Below are positions 1-5,787 of a DNA stretch of 5,787 nucleotides, one piece after another (within the stretch, counting starts at the first letter, position 1; each line of letters opens with the position of its first letter). Under the pieces are notes generated by a model. It was not told where the DNA came from. It searched no databases and saw only the letters and a program-made list of their open reading frames with translations. Source of the stretch: Bacteroidota bacterium. GTDB taxonomy: Bacteria; Bacteroidota; Bacteroidia; Chitinophagales; Chitinophagaceae. The translations under genes were made by a program, and so were the position numbers. Location of the stretch: the NCBI GenBank assembly GCA_023429365.1, contig JAEYVW010000438.1, forward strand, positions 1 to 5,787, written 5' to 3'.

Positions 1-1236
1 CAGACCGCGTATAACGCGTTTTCGACGGCCACAAAGGAAATGGCAGCGGGTACCGTCACGGATCCGAAACTGCTGGCCGACTATCAATTTGCCATTGAGG
101 CGTACAACAGCGCACCAACGATAGGCGGCAGTCCCGTCTTTTTTAATTTACCTGCTTTCATCGTAGTAGGACTGATCACCTGGCTGGCCTATATCGGTAT
201 ACAGGAGAGTAAGCAGTCTGCAAATTTCATGGTGATATTTAAAGTTGCCGTCATCATATTTGTAATCATTGCAGGAGCTTTTTATGTTGATACTAATAAC
301 TGGCAGCCGTTTATGCCCAACCGGTTTGAAGGTGTGCTAAAAGGGGTATCGGCGGTCTTTTATGCCTATATCGGCTTTGATGCCATTTCCACAACTGCTG
401 AAGAATGTAAAAACCCGCAGCGTGATATGCCGCGTGGCATGATCTATTCTCTGGTGATCTGTACTGTGCTGTATATTCTGATTGCCCTGGTGCTGACGGG
501 CATGGAAAGATCAACAGCATTCAGGGATGTGAATGATCCGTTGGCTTTTGTATTTGAGCAACGCGCTCCCTGGATTGAAAAGATCGTTTCTGTAAGTGCT
601 GTGGTCGCTACTACATCGGTGTTGCTGGTGTTTCAGCTTGGGCAGCCAAGGATCTGGATGAGCATGAGCCGGGACGGTCTTTTACCAAAGATCTTTCAAA
701 AAATTCACCCGCGTTACCAGACTCCTTCTTTTGCAACCATACTTACCGGTGTCATTGTTGGAGCGGGAGCACTTTTGCTGCAGAGTGACCTGGTAACTGA
801 TCTGACCAGTATCGGAACCTTGTTTGCATTTGTATTGGTTTCGGGAGGTGTGTTGTTGTTGCCACCCCGGCCAAAAGAAGCAGGCAAATTCCGTTTGCCT
901 TATATCAACGGTAGATTCTTCATCCCGATTTTTTACCTGGTGTTTGTGTTCCTGTTCCGCAACAGGGTCATTGATGCCGTCACAAACCTGGCTAATGAAG
1001 GCTACCAGGAAATTTTGTTCCTTGTGTTTATCATTGTTGCAGCCATACTTACGGTATTGACGGTGCTACGTAATTATTCCCTGATACCTATTATGGGTGT
1101 ATTATCTTGCCTGTACCTGATGATCGAAATTCCGGCGGTTAGCTGGTTGTGGTTTTTTGCCTGGATGGGATTGGGACTGGTGATCTATTTTCTTTATGGA
1201 TATAGAAACAGCAGGCTGTCGCGTGGGTCGGAGTAA
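1..1236 (+). CDS. APC-superfamily amino acid permease (CAT-like), C-terminal part, cut by left edge
   Basis: Probable inner-membrane amino acid transporter of the APC superfamily, closest in style to bacterial CAT/YfnA-type permeases; the substrate cannot be read from the sequence. The frame is open from base 1, so the ATG at 40 is internal and the N-terminal membrane segments are missing. Of the 411 visible codons, hydrophobic segments lie near 53-68, 81-96, 148-167, 195-213, 245-260, 271-287, 306-320, 337-356, 361-376 and 381-399. Family hallmarks are the stretch FYAYIGFDAISTTAEECKNP (codons 120-139) and GQPRIWMSMSRDGLLP (214-229), which resemble the conserved TM6 and TM8 regions of CAT-like carriers. 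The end (YGYRNSRL) is also typical. No clear terminator follows the TAA at 1234-1236. The family call is firm; a specific amino acid would be a guess. Confidence 0.9.
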   Translation, partial: QTAYNAFSTATKEMAAGTVTDPKLLADYQFAIEAYNSAPTIGGSPVFFNLPAFIVVGLITWLAYIGIQESKQSANFMVIFKVAVIIFVIIAGAFYVDTNNWQPFMPNRFEGVLKGVSAVFYAYIGFDAISTTAEECKNPQRDMPRGMIYSLVICTVLYILIALVLTGMERSTAFRDVNDPLAFVFEQRAPWIEKIVSVSAVVATTSVLLVFQLGQPRIWMSMSRDGLLPKIFQKIHPRYQTPSFATILTGVIVGAGALLLQSDLVTDLTSIGTLFAFVLVSGGVLLLPPRPKEAGKFRLPYINGRFFIPIFYLVFVFLFRNRVIDAVTNLANEGYQEILFLVFIIVAAILTVLTVLRNYSLIPIMGVLSCLYLMIEIPAVSWLWFFAWMGLGLVIYFLYGYRNSRLSRGSE

Positions 1237-1247
1237 TGAAGAGTTTG

Positions 1248-1275
1248 GGAATTAGGAATTGGGAATTTGTAATTA
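1248..1275. repeat. Four-copy 7-bp tandem repeat, consensus GGAATTN
   Basis: Units start at 1248, 1255, 1262 and 1269 and read GGAATTA, GGAATTG, GGAATTT and GTAATTA, giving an exact 7-bp period with one substitution in the last copy. The repeat fills much of the 69-nt gap between the permease stop and the Smr gene start. The fourth unit runs into the GGCGCC palindrome at 1276-1281. The only candidate -33 box for the downstream gene (TTTG, 1266-1269) overlaps the repeat. Its function is unknown; it may simply be intergenic low-complexity sequence. Confidence 0.75.
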
Positions 1276-1301
1276 GGCGCCAGGGCGACTTGTTATCTTT
1301 G
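1266..1301 (+). promoter_or_regulatory. Candidate Bacteroidota-type promoter for the Smr gene
   Basis: TATCTTTG at 1294-1301 is a full match to the Bacteroidota -7 consensus TAnnTTTG. The nearest TTTG that could act as the -33 box is at 1266-1269, giving a 24-nt spacer, longer than the usual 19-21 or so. The -7 box ends only 4 nt before the ATG at 1306, so a transcript from it would begin at or within a few bases of the start codon and be leaderless or nearly so. The -7 match is clear; the -33 assignment is weak. Confidence 0.5.
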
Positions 1302-1305
1302 CTGT

Positions 1306-2325
1306 ATGAAGTACCAGGTAGGTGATACCGTGATCATTTTACATTCGGAAGAAGAGGGCCAGATCGTGGATTTTATCAATGATAAAATGGCGATGGTTGA
1401 GGTAAAAGGCGTGCGATTTCCTGTTTACATGGATCAAATTGATTTTCCCTATTTCAAACGATTTACTGAAAAAAAGCCTGTTCCGGCCAACCGGTCAAAA
1501 AAATATGTCGACAACTTAAAAAAAGAGAAAGCAACTCCCGTTGAAAAAGTAGTGGATGGCGTATGGCTTACTTTCCTGCCCGTGATGGACACAGATGAGT
1601 TCGGTGACCTGGTAGTAGAGGAATTAAAACTGCACCTTGTCAATCATACAGAAAAAGGTTATCAGTTTAAGTACCGGCAAATATTTTTTGGAGAAACAGA
1701 TTTCGAACTAAAGAACCGGATCAATCCCTTTGAGGATTTTTACCTGCACGATATACCTTTCGCCGACATGAACGATAATCCCTCGTTCGAATTTGAATTC
1801 TCCCTGTTGCAGCCGGAAAAAGGGAAAGCGGAGTATTATGAAGCTTCTCTCAAGTTAAAAGCAAAGCAACTATTCGCGAAGATCGAAGAAGTGAAGCAAA
1901 ACAACCTGGCTACTTTCAGGTATAAGCTATTCGATGAATATCCCGATAAACTGGTAGAGGATAAACTGGAATTAGGCAAGCTGGCAGCACGAGGTTATAA
2001 AATATATAATGCTAAAGAAACCCGTCAGCACCTGGAGTCACCGCGCAGTGTGATTGATCTCCATATTGAAAAACTGACCGATAACTGGGCATCCATGAGC
2101 AACTACGAGATTTTGGGTCTGCAGTTAAAAACCTTCGAAAAGTATTATGACCTTGCCCTGGCGCATATGCAGCCCTCGCTCATTGTTGTACATGGGTTAG
2201 GAACGGGAAAATTGAGGGATGAAATACATGATCTGTTGCGCCATCGAAGAGAAGTGAAATCCTTCGTCAATCAATACCATCCACAATTTGGATGGGGGGC
2301 AACGGAAATCTACTTTCAGTATTAA
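1306..2325 (+). CDS. DUF2027 and Smr domain protein
   Basis: A complete 339-residue cytoplasmic protein with a C-terminal Smr (small MutS-related) domain. Residues 3-24 (VGDTVIIL, then EEEGQIVDF) look like a KOW/SH3-like beta module as in the N-terminus of DUF2027 proteins. A charged lysine-rich linker spans about 52-82, and a beta-rich middle part covers about 83-190. The Smr domain fills about 248-339: DLHIEKL (251-257) is the LDLHG-type motif, HGLGTGKLRDEI (296-307) is the HGxGxGxLR nucleic-acid-binding loop, and the end (GWGATEIYF, 329-337) is the typical final strand. Smr domains bind branched or structured nucleic acid and some are nucleases; the role of DUF2027-Smr proteins is not established. 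ATG 1306 is chosen because the KOW-like region starts at once and the next Met is residue 28. No Shine-Dalgarno site is seen. It converges on the M56 gene. Confidence 0.9.
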   Translation: MKYQVGDTVIILHSEEEGQIVDFINDKMAMVEVKGVRFPVYMDQIDFPYFKRFTEKKPVPANRSKKYVDNLKKEKATPVEKVVDGVWLTFLPVMDTDEFGDLVVEELKLHLVNHTEKGYQFKYRQIFFGETDFELKNRINPFEDFYLHDIPFADMNDNPSFEFEFSLLQPEKGKAEYYEASLKLKAKQLFAKIEEVKQNNLATFRYKLFDEYPDKLVEDKLELGKLAARGYKIYNAKETRQHLESPRSVIDLHIEKLTDNWASMSNYEILGLQLKTFEKYYDLALAHMQPSLIVVHGLGTGKLRDEIHDLLRHRREVKSFVNQYHPQFGWGATEIYFQY

Positions 2326-2361
2326 ATAACCAGATAGGAACGTTGCGGGAAAATCTTTAAA

Positions 2362-2380
2362 CGGTGATCCCCGATCGCTG
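2362..2380 (+). terminator. Weak hairpin in the convergent intergenic gap
   Basis: CGGTGATC (2362-2369), loop CCC and GATCGCTG (2373-2380) form an 8-bp stem in a plus-strand transcript, using two G-U wobbles. The same bases give A-C mismatches in a minus-strand transcript, so the structure favours the Smr mRNA. It starts 37 nt after the Smr stop codon. No T-tract follows, so it is not a canonical intrinsic terminator; it may only stabilise the mRNA end or be chance. Confidence 0.25.
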
Positions 2381-2397
2381 ACCAGCAATAATTCAAA

Positions 2398-4173
2398 TTA
2401 CAGGTGTACAATCTTACGATTGCGTGCAGCTTTGATCGTGTTGATCACTTTTTGTGCCTGCTGACGTTGTTGTGAGAGTGTTTTTAAAGTGATATCTGTA
2501 TCGGGGATGCCAGCCTGTTTGTTTTCCTTAAGCTCTTTTTCAAGATTTGCGAGTTCGGCAACAGCCACTGAATAAACTTTCTGCAGGCTGTCAAGTTTTA
2601 TTTCAGCCATGGCGCTGTTCAATTGAGAATTGACCTGGTTCCAGTTGATCTTTTCATAAGCCAGTTTCAACTGGTCTTCGAGTTTTTCCCAGTCCATCTT
2701 CGTCATTTGCGCGTTGTACTCGGCCTTGAGTTTTTCCTTTTCAATTGAAGTCATCGCATCGGCAATACTTTTCTCCATCAATTTCCAATGATCTTCCGCC
2801 ATCACCTTTTGTGAAGCTTTCAGCGCTTCCTGAACTTGTTTTTCCTCTTCGGGTTCGAGTTCGGGAATTATTTTTTCGGATGCAGTCACATAATTATAAG
2901 TCCATGCCGGTGCTGGAGCAGGAGGGGCGGGAGGTGTTGGTAAACCGAATTCAGCCGGTTCGCCCTGCTGCGCCGGTTGGTTTGCCAGGTCAGCCTTGGG
3001 AATATCAGCTACGGGCTTCGTGTCACCAGGATTGTTTGTGATACTTTTTATTTCTGTTTCAACCAATATTTCATCATCAGCTTCCGGCTTCTCAGTTCCC
3101 CTCACCATTTTTTGATCGCCAGTTGGTGAGAACAGGTGAAATGGAACGCTCAGGTCGGTCAGTAATCCCGGTCTTAGGTTAGATTCACCAGGTTTGCTCA
3201 ATAATAGTAAGGCGTTAATACCAACAAAACATAAAAGTGCTGCGGCGATGCCAGCCAGCCGCTGAAAAGAAAATGTTTGTTGCTTACGGATACCCAGTAT
3301 CGATTCGATCCTTGATAGCAGGTCTTTTTTGGATCCAGAGGAAGCCGCTACTGCCAGGGTTTGTGCAGGATGGGCCGCTTTCTCCAGGGTGAGCAGCGCG
3401 CTGGCATAGCCATGCGGTTCATACTGGAACTGCAATACGAGCTCATCGCAATTCTTTTCCCTTTCTGATTCTATAATCTTTGCAAATGCTTTTACAAATG
3501 GGTTGAAATAAAGCAGTGATTGTATCGCTTTTGCGATCAGGTTGATCAGAAAATCAAAACGCCGGATATGTGATAATTCATGCAGTAGTACCGCTTCCAC
3601 CTGTTCCGGGCTAAGATGATTGACGGCAGCCACGGGAAGCAGGATGATGGGTTTGAAATAACCGATCGTTACAGGTGAATTCACCAGTTCGGAAAGCCAG
3701 ACATGAACAGGTTTTTTAATCCCCATATGCGCTGCCATGTTTTGCACAAAGATTCGCCACTCTACATTTGCTTTCATCAGGCCCTGGCTGCGGATTACCT
3801 GAACATAGCGGTAATTCCTGATAAAATTCAGGATGGGTGCTATCAATAATAAAAGGTAGACCAGGGATGCGAAGGGCAGGAATTTTTGTAATCCAGAATT
3901 GACCGCTTCATTGCCGGTTACGGATACAAATGCATGGTAATTCTGTTGCACAGTTGCTGCATCAGATAAGGTGATAAGTAAAGTAAGAAGGAACCAGGTA
4001 AACCCGGTAAATAGCATAGTGGTTGCCAGTAAGCTCTTTTTGGATGAGCTGGTATTTTTAAAACTCGAAATTATTAACTGATAGACCACCCACAATAAAG
4101 CCATCTGCCACAGGCTGTTCAAGACAGCCCATCCCAATGCCTGCAGAAAATTTGATTGCCCGATCGCAAACAT
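2398..4173 (-). CDS. M56 family (BlaR1-like) membrane metallopeptidase with helical-repeat C-terminus
   Basis: An inner-membrane zinc protease of family M56, the partner of the BlaI repressor encoded just upstream. Predicted membrane segments lie near residues 12-36, 48-70, 98-117 and 305-326. The zinc motif HELSH is at 198-202, preceded by the family stretch SPVTIGYFKPIILLP (166-180) and followed by EREKNCDE (237-244), where a glutamate probably supplies the third zinc ligand. In BlaR1 the protease part faces the cytoplasm and the segment after the last helix is outside. Here that segment (about 327-591) has no penicillin-binding SxxK/SxN/KTG layout. It has a Pro/Ala-rich linker (411-424) and a charged helical region (about 435-585) made largely of 16-residue repeats. 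The gene starts 3 nt after the blaI stop, suggesting translational coupling. Family is secure; the signal sensed is unknown and a beta-lactam role is not supported. Confidence 0.92.
   Translation of the reverse strand: MFAIGQSNFLQALGWAVLNSLWQMALLWVVYQLIISSFKNTSSSKKSLLATTMLFTGFTWFLLTLLITLSDAATVQQNYHAFVSVTGNEAVNSGLQKFLPFASLVYLLLLIAPILNFIRNYRYVQVIRSQGLMKANVEWRIFVQNMAAHMGIKKPVHVWLSELVNSPVTIGYFKPIILLPVAAVNHLSPEQVEAVLLHELSHIRRFDFLINLIAKAIQSLLYFNPFVKAFAKIIESEREKNCDELVLQFQYEPHGYASALLTLEKAAHPAQTLAVAASSGSKKDLLSRIESILGIRKQQTFSFQRLAGIAAALLCFVGINALLLLSKPGESNLRPGLLTDLSVPFHLFSPTGDQKMVRGTEKPEADDEILVETEIKSITNNPGDTKPVADIPKADLANQPAQQGEPAEFGLPTPPAPPAPAPAWTYNYVTASEKIIPELEPEEEKQVQEALKASQKVMAEDHWKLMEKSIADAMTSIEKEKLKAEYNAQMTKMDWEKLEDQLKLAYEKINWNQVNSQLNSAMAEIKLDSLQKVYSVAVAELANLEKELKENKQAGIPDTDITLKTLSQQRQQAQKVINTIKAARNRKIVHL
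2548..2787 (-). repeat. Five tandem 16-residue repeats encoded in the M56 C-terminus
   Basis: Residues 463-542 of the M56 protein align by eye without gaps as five 16-residue units starting at 463, 479, 495, 511 and 527. Column 1 is W, K, W, W, L; column 4 is M, L, L, V, L; column 8 is I, Y, L, L, Y; column 11 is A, Q, A, A, A; column 12 is M, M, Y, M, V; column 15 is I, M, I, I, L. The units have diverged in sequence but not in length, which suggests an old internal duplication kept for structure. The hydrophobic spacing suggests amphipathic helices or a coiled coil. Confidence 0.65.
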
Positions 4174-4176
4174 GCG

Positions 4177-4560
4177 TTAGTGTTTTTTCAGATCATCTAA
4201 TAGCGCCTGTATTCTTTCCAGTTCAGCGGGGCTTGCTTTATGCTCGCCAAGTGCCTGGATCACAAGTTGGGTAGGGGATCCGCCAAACAGGCTGTCGATC
4301 ATCTTTCCCAGTAAATGTTTTTGTGTTTTCTCCTTGTTCACGGCGGCCTGGTACACATGGGTACGCATAGAATCATCTCTTTTCACCAATCCTTTCTCAT
4401 TCATGATCTGCATCAGCTTGAGCGTAGTGGTATAACCCACATCCTTTGTTGCTGCCAAACTTTCGTGTACTTCCCTTACAGTAGCAAGCCCTTTTGTCCA
4501 AAGGATCTGCAGAATTTCCAATTCACTTTCAGTGGGTCTTATACTTCTGATGGTTGACAT
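4177..4560 (-). CDS. BlaI/MecI/CopY family winged-helix repressor
   Basis: A complete 127-residue transcriptional repressor of the BlaI/MecI/CopY family, about the usual length. PTESELEILQILW (9-21) is the typical N-terminal helix. The recognition-helix region (40-60) contains YTTTLKLMQIMNEKGLVKR, the family signature, and RTHVYQA (66-72) forms the wing. The C-terminal part (about 76-127) is the dimerisation region; LFGGSPTQLV (91-100) corresponds to the conserved segment where BlaI and MecI are cleaved when the membrane protease is active. The ATG at 4558-4560 places the family motif at its normal distance from the N-terminus. It heads a two-gene operon with the M56 peptidase (TAA, 3 nt, ATG). 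A perfect inverted repeat inside the upstream promoter is the likely operator, implying autorepression. The regulated genes beyond this operon cannot be told from the window. Confidence 0.95.
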   Translation of the reverse strand: MSTIRSIRPTESELEILQILWTKGLATVREVHESLAATKDVGYTTTLKLMQIMNEKGLVKRDDSMRTHVYQAAVNKEKTQKHLLGKMIDSLFGGSPTQLVIQALGEHKASPAELERIQALLDDLKKH

Positions 4561-4580
4561 GGGTGTTAAGTTTTGCGAGT

Positions 4581-4611
4581 CGAATATACGACTAATTTCG
4601 TATAGACCAAA
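4581..4611 (-). promoter_or_regulatory. Predicted promoter of the blaI-M56 operon
   Basis: On the minus strand, TTTG (4611-4608) is followed by a 19-nt spacer and TATATTCG (4588-4581). This fits the Bacteroidota promoter TTTG-N19-21-TAnnTTTG with a single mismatch in the -7 box. The box ends 20 nt before the blaI ATG, leaving a short leader of roughly 15 nt without a Shine-Dalgarno site. A run of eight A (4637-4630) lies upstream of the -33 box and could act like an UP element. The inverted repeat at 4585-4604 occupies the spacer and four bases of the -7 box. Confidence 0.65.
4585..4604. promoter_or_regulatory. Predicted BlaI operator: 7-bp perfect inverted repeat
   Basis: TATACGA (4585-4591), six bases, then TCGTATA (4598-4604): both arms match perfectly. 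BlaI-family dimers bind dyads of this general size in the promoters of their own operons. The core TACGA-N6-TCGTA differs from the TACA/TGTA half-sites of the Gram-positive bla and mec operators, but the position over the promoter spacer is what a repressor site needs. An overlapping imperfect dyad, GTCG-N6-CGAC (4579-4592), may be part of an extended site. The repeat is seen directly; binding by this BlaI is inferred. Confidence 0.65.
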
Positions 4612-4733
4612 CCCTCTAACGATATTTAGTTTTTTTTAACGTTGATTAACTCATTGGGGAAGAGCGTCTATTTGCTCAGGTCCGTCCAGCGGAGCTTCCA
4701 GTGTATGATACGTTTGTGGCCCGAAAAGGTTAC

Positions 4734-4770
4734 AAAAAAAATAGCCCCCCTGTAGAAACAGCGGGACTAT
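4734..4770 (-). terminator. Intrinsic terminator of the pyrophosphatase gene
   Basis: Reading the minus strand, ATAGTCCCGCTG (4770-4759), a 6-nt loop and CAGGGGGGCTAT (4752-4741) form a 12-bp stem with one G-U wobble and one G-G mismatch. It is followed at once by seven T (4740-4734), or eight counting the last stem base. It lies 33 nt after the hppA stop codon. The plus-strand version has two mismatches and no T-tract, so it acts on the minus strand. It should insulate blaI-M56 from hppA transcription. Confidence 0.88.
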
Positions 4771-4803
4771 GTGATAATGGTTCTGATTAAGCTCTTAAAT
4801 ATA

Positions 4804-5787
4804 CTATTTATATTGAACCGTATTATTTTTTGCCATGGTTGCCTTTGGCTGGGCCTTTATTACGGTCTCCACCGGCTGTTCTTTTTCTTTGTTATTTGCC
4901 GCCGTTTCATCGCTGCCGCTCATCTGTGCCAGGGTGGGAGCGATAACAAGGGAAACGATAGACATTAACTTGATCAGGATGTTCATTGAAGGTCCGGATG
5001 TATCCTTGAAAGGGTCACCCACTGTATCACCTGTCACGGAAGCCTTGTGCGGCTCAGACTTTTTGTAATACATTTCTCCGTTGATTTCAACGCCTTTTTC
5101 GAAAGACTTTTTGGCGTTATCCCAGGCCCCACCTGCATTGTTCTGGAACATTCCCATCAGTACACCACTTACGGTAGCGCCAGCCAGGAATCCACCCAGT
5201 GCCTCAGCACCAAGTCCGGGGGCGAAACCGATAATAAGAGGGGAGATGATCGCAATTGCACCAGGCAACATCATTTTTTTAATCGACGCTGCTGTAGAGA
5301 TAGCGACGCATTTATCATATTCCGGTTTACCGGTTCCTTCCATAATGCCGGGTATCGACTTAAACTGGCGACGAACTTCTTCCACCATAGCCATGGCCGC
5401 CTGGCCCACCGCACGAATAGCGAGAGAAGAGAAGATAAATGGTATCATGGCGCCTACAAAAAGACAGGCGAGAACATTTGCCTTATAAATATCAATACCG
5501 GTAATGCCGGCCACACCAACGAATGCTGCAAATAAAGCCAGCGCGGTGAGTGCCGCAGAAGCGATCGCGAATCCTTTTCCGGTTGCGGCAGTAGTGTTGC
5601 CAACAGCATCCAGTACGTCTGTTTTTTCCCTTACATCTGAAGGAAGTTCACTCATTTCAGCAATACCACCTGCATTGTCGGCAATCGGGCCAAAAGCGTC
5701 GATAGCAAGCTGCATCGCAGTTGTTGCCATCATCCCTGCAGCGGCGATCGCCACACCATACAAACCTGCACACTCATAAGAACCCCA
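4804..5787 (-). CDS. hppA: Membrane-bound ion-translocating pyrophosphatase, C-terminal part, cut by right edge
   Basis: An integral membrane pyrophosphatase that couples pyrophosphate hydrolysis to H+ and/or Na+ export across the inner membrane. The frame is open to the window edge (it begins [12 protein letters not shown]), so the TTG at 5763 is internal; 327 codons are visible, under half of the usual 700-plus residues. Family motifs, in visible-codon numbers: DNAGGIAEM (37-45), [12 protein letters not shown] (63-74), EEVRRQF (136-142), [12 protein letters not shown] (216-227) and [16 protein letters not shown] (252-267); the last two carry Asp and Lys residues of the active site. Alanine at 67 and glycine at 70 match the K+-dependent subfamily; K+-independent enzymes have lysine at the first position. 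The residues deciding H+ versus Na+ lie outside the window. After the last membrane helix is a hydrophilic tail of about 39 residues (289-327), rich in Lys, Glu, Asn and Thr. Confidence 0.96.
   Translation of the reverse strand, partial: WGSYECAGLYGVAIAAAGMMATTAMQLAIDAFGPIADNAGGIAEMSELPSDVREKTDVLDAVGNTTAATGKGFAIASAALTALALFAAFVGVAGITGIDIYKANVLACLFVGAMIPFIFSSLAIRAVGQAAMAMVEEVRRQFKSIPGIMEGTGKPEYDKCVAISTAASIKKMMLPGAIAIISPLIIGFAPGLGAEALGGFLAGATVSGVLMGMFQNNAGGAWDNAKKSFEKGVEINGEMYYKKSEPHKASVTGDTVGDPFKDTSGPSMNILIKLMSIVSLVIAPTLAQMSGSDETAANNKEKEQPVETVIKAQPKATMAKNNTVQYK

Noticed and set aside
40..42. ATG at 40 as the start of the permease
   Set aside because: The frame is open from base 1, and the protein lacks the first membrane segments of the family if begun here.
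2745..3041. A 98-codon plus-strand open frame opposite the M56 gene
   Set aside because: It is antisense to the proline-rich linker and helical region of the protease and has no start signal or domain; it is a shadow frame.
2398..4560. Beta-lactam resistance regulator (BlaR1-BlaI)
   Set aside because: The protease has no penicillin-binding domain, and no beta-lactamase or altered penicillin-binding protein gene is in the window. Only the signalling architecture is shared.
4741..4770. Bidirectional terminator
   Set aside because: In the plus-strand RNA the stem has two mismatches and no U-tract follows; the structure suits only the minus-strand transcript.
5047..5535. A 162-codon plus-strand open frame opposite hppA
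   Set aside because: It lies opposite a strongly conserved pyrophosphatase reading frame, and its translation shows no recognisable domain. The same holds for the plus-strand frames at 4771-4968, 4835-5068, 5081-5488 and 5504-5779.
5761..5763. TTG at the start of the hppA open frame as a true start codon
   Set aside because: The same frame continues to the window edge with family-typical sequence ([11 protein letters not shown]), so the TTG is an internal leucine and the gene is cut by the window.

Overview
The window looks like chromosomal DNA from a Bacteroidota bacterium, probably of the Chitinophagaceae or a close relative. Protein style supports this: a Smr protein with a DUF2027-type N-terminus, a BlaI/M56 pair without a penicillin-binding sensor, and a CAT-like permease. 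So do promoter-like sequences of the Bacteroidota type (TTTG about 19-24 nt before TAnnTTTG) and the absence of clear Shine-Dalgarno sites. The family-level placement is inference from memory, not from a search.

Layout. On the plus strand, positions 1-1236 hold the C-terminal part of an APC-superfamily amino acid permease cut by the left edge. A 69-nt gap follows, containing a four-copy 7-bp tandem repeat and a promoter-like box only 4 nt before the next start codon. Positions 1306-2325 encode a complete DUF2027/Smr-domain protein. A 72-nt convergent gap (2326-2397) separates this from the minus-strand genes. On the minus strand, reading right to left, come the C-terminal 327 codons of a membrane-bound ion-pumping pyrophosphatase (hppA, 5787-4804, cut by the right edge), a strong intrinsic terminator (4770-4734), a promoter/operator region, a BlaI/MecI-type repressor (4560-4177) and, 3 nt later, an M56 (BlaR1-like) membrane metallopeptidase (4173-2398).

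How the genes work together. The only clear functional unit is the blaI-M56 pair. By family precedent, a membrane protease senses a signal outside the inner membrane and its activation relieves repression by the BlaI dimer. A perfect 7-bp inverted repeat lies between the -33 and -7 boxes of the pair's promoter, so the repressor probably controls its own operon. The protease's sensor part is not the beta-lactam-binding domain of BlaR1 but a proline-rich linker followed by a helical region that I can align as five tandem 16-residue repeats. The signal it reads is therefore unknown. This is the most interesting item in the window. The permease, Smr protein and pyrophosphatase look like ordinary housekeeping genes with no evident link to it. 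No RNA genes, mobile elements or CRISPR arrays were seen.
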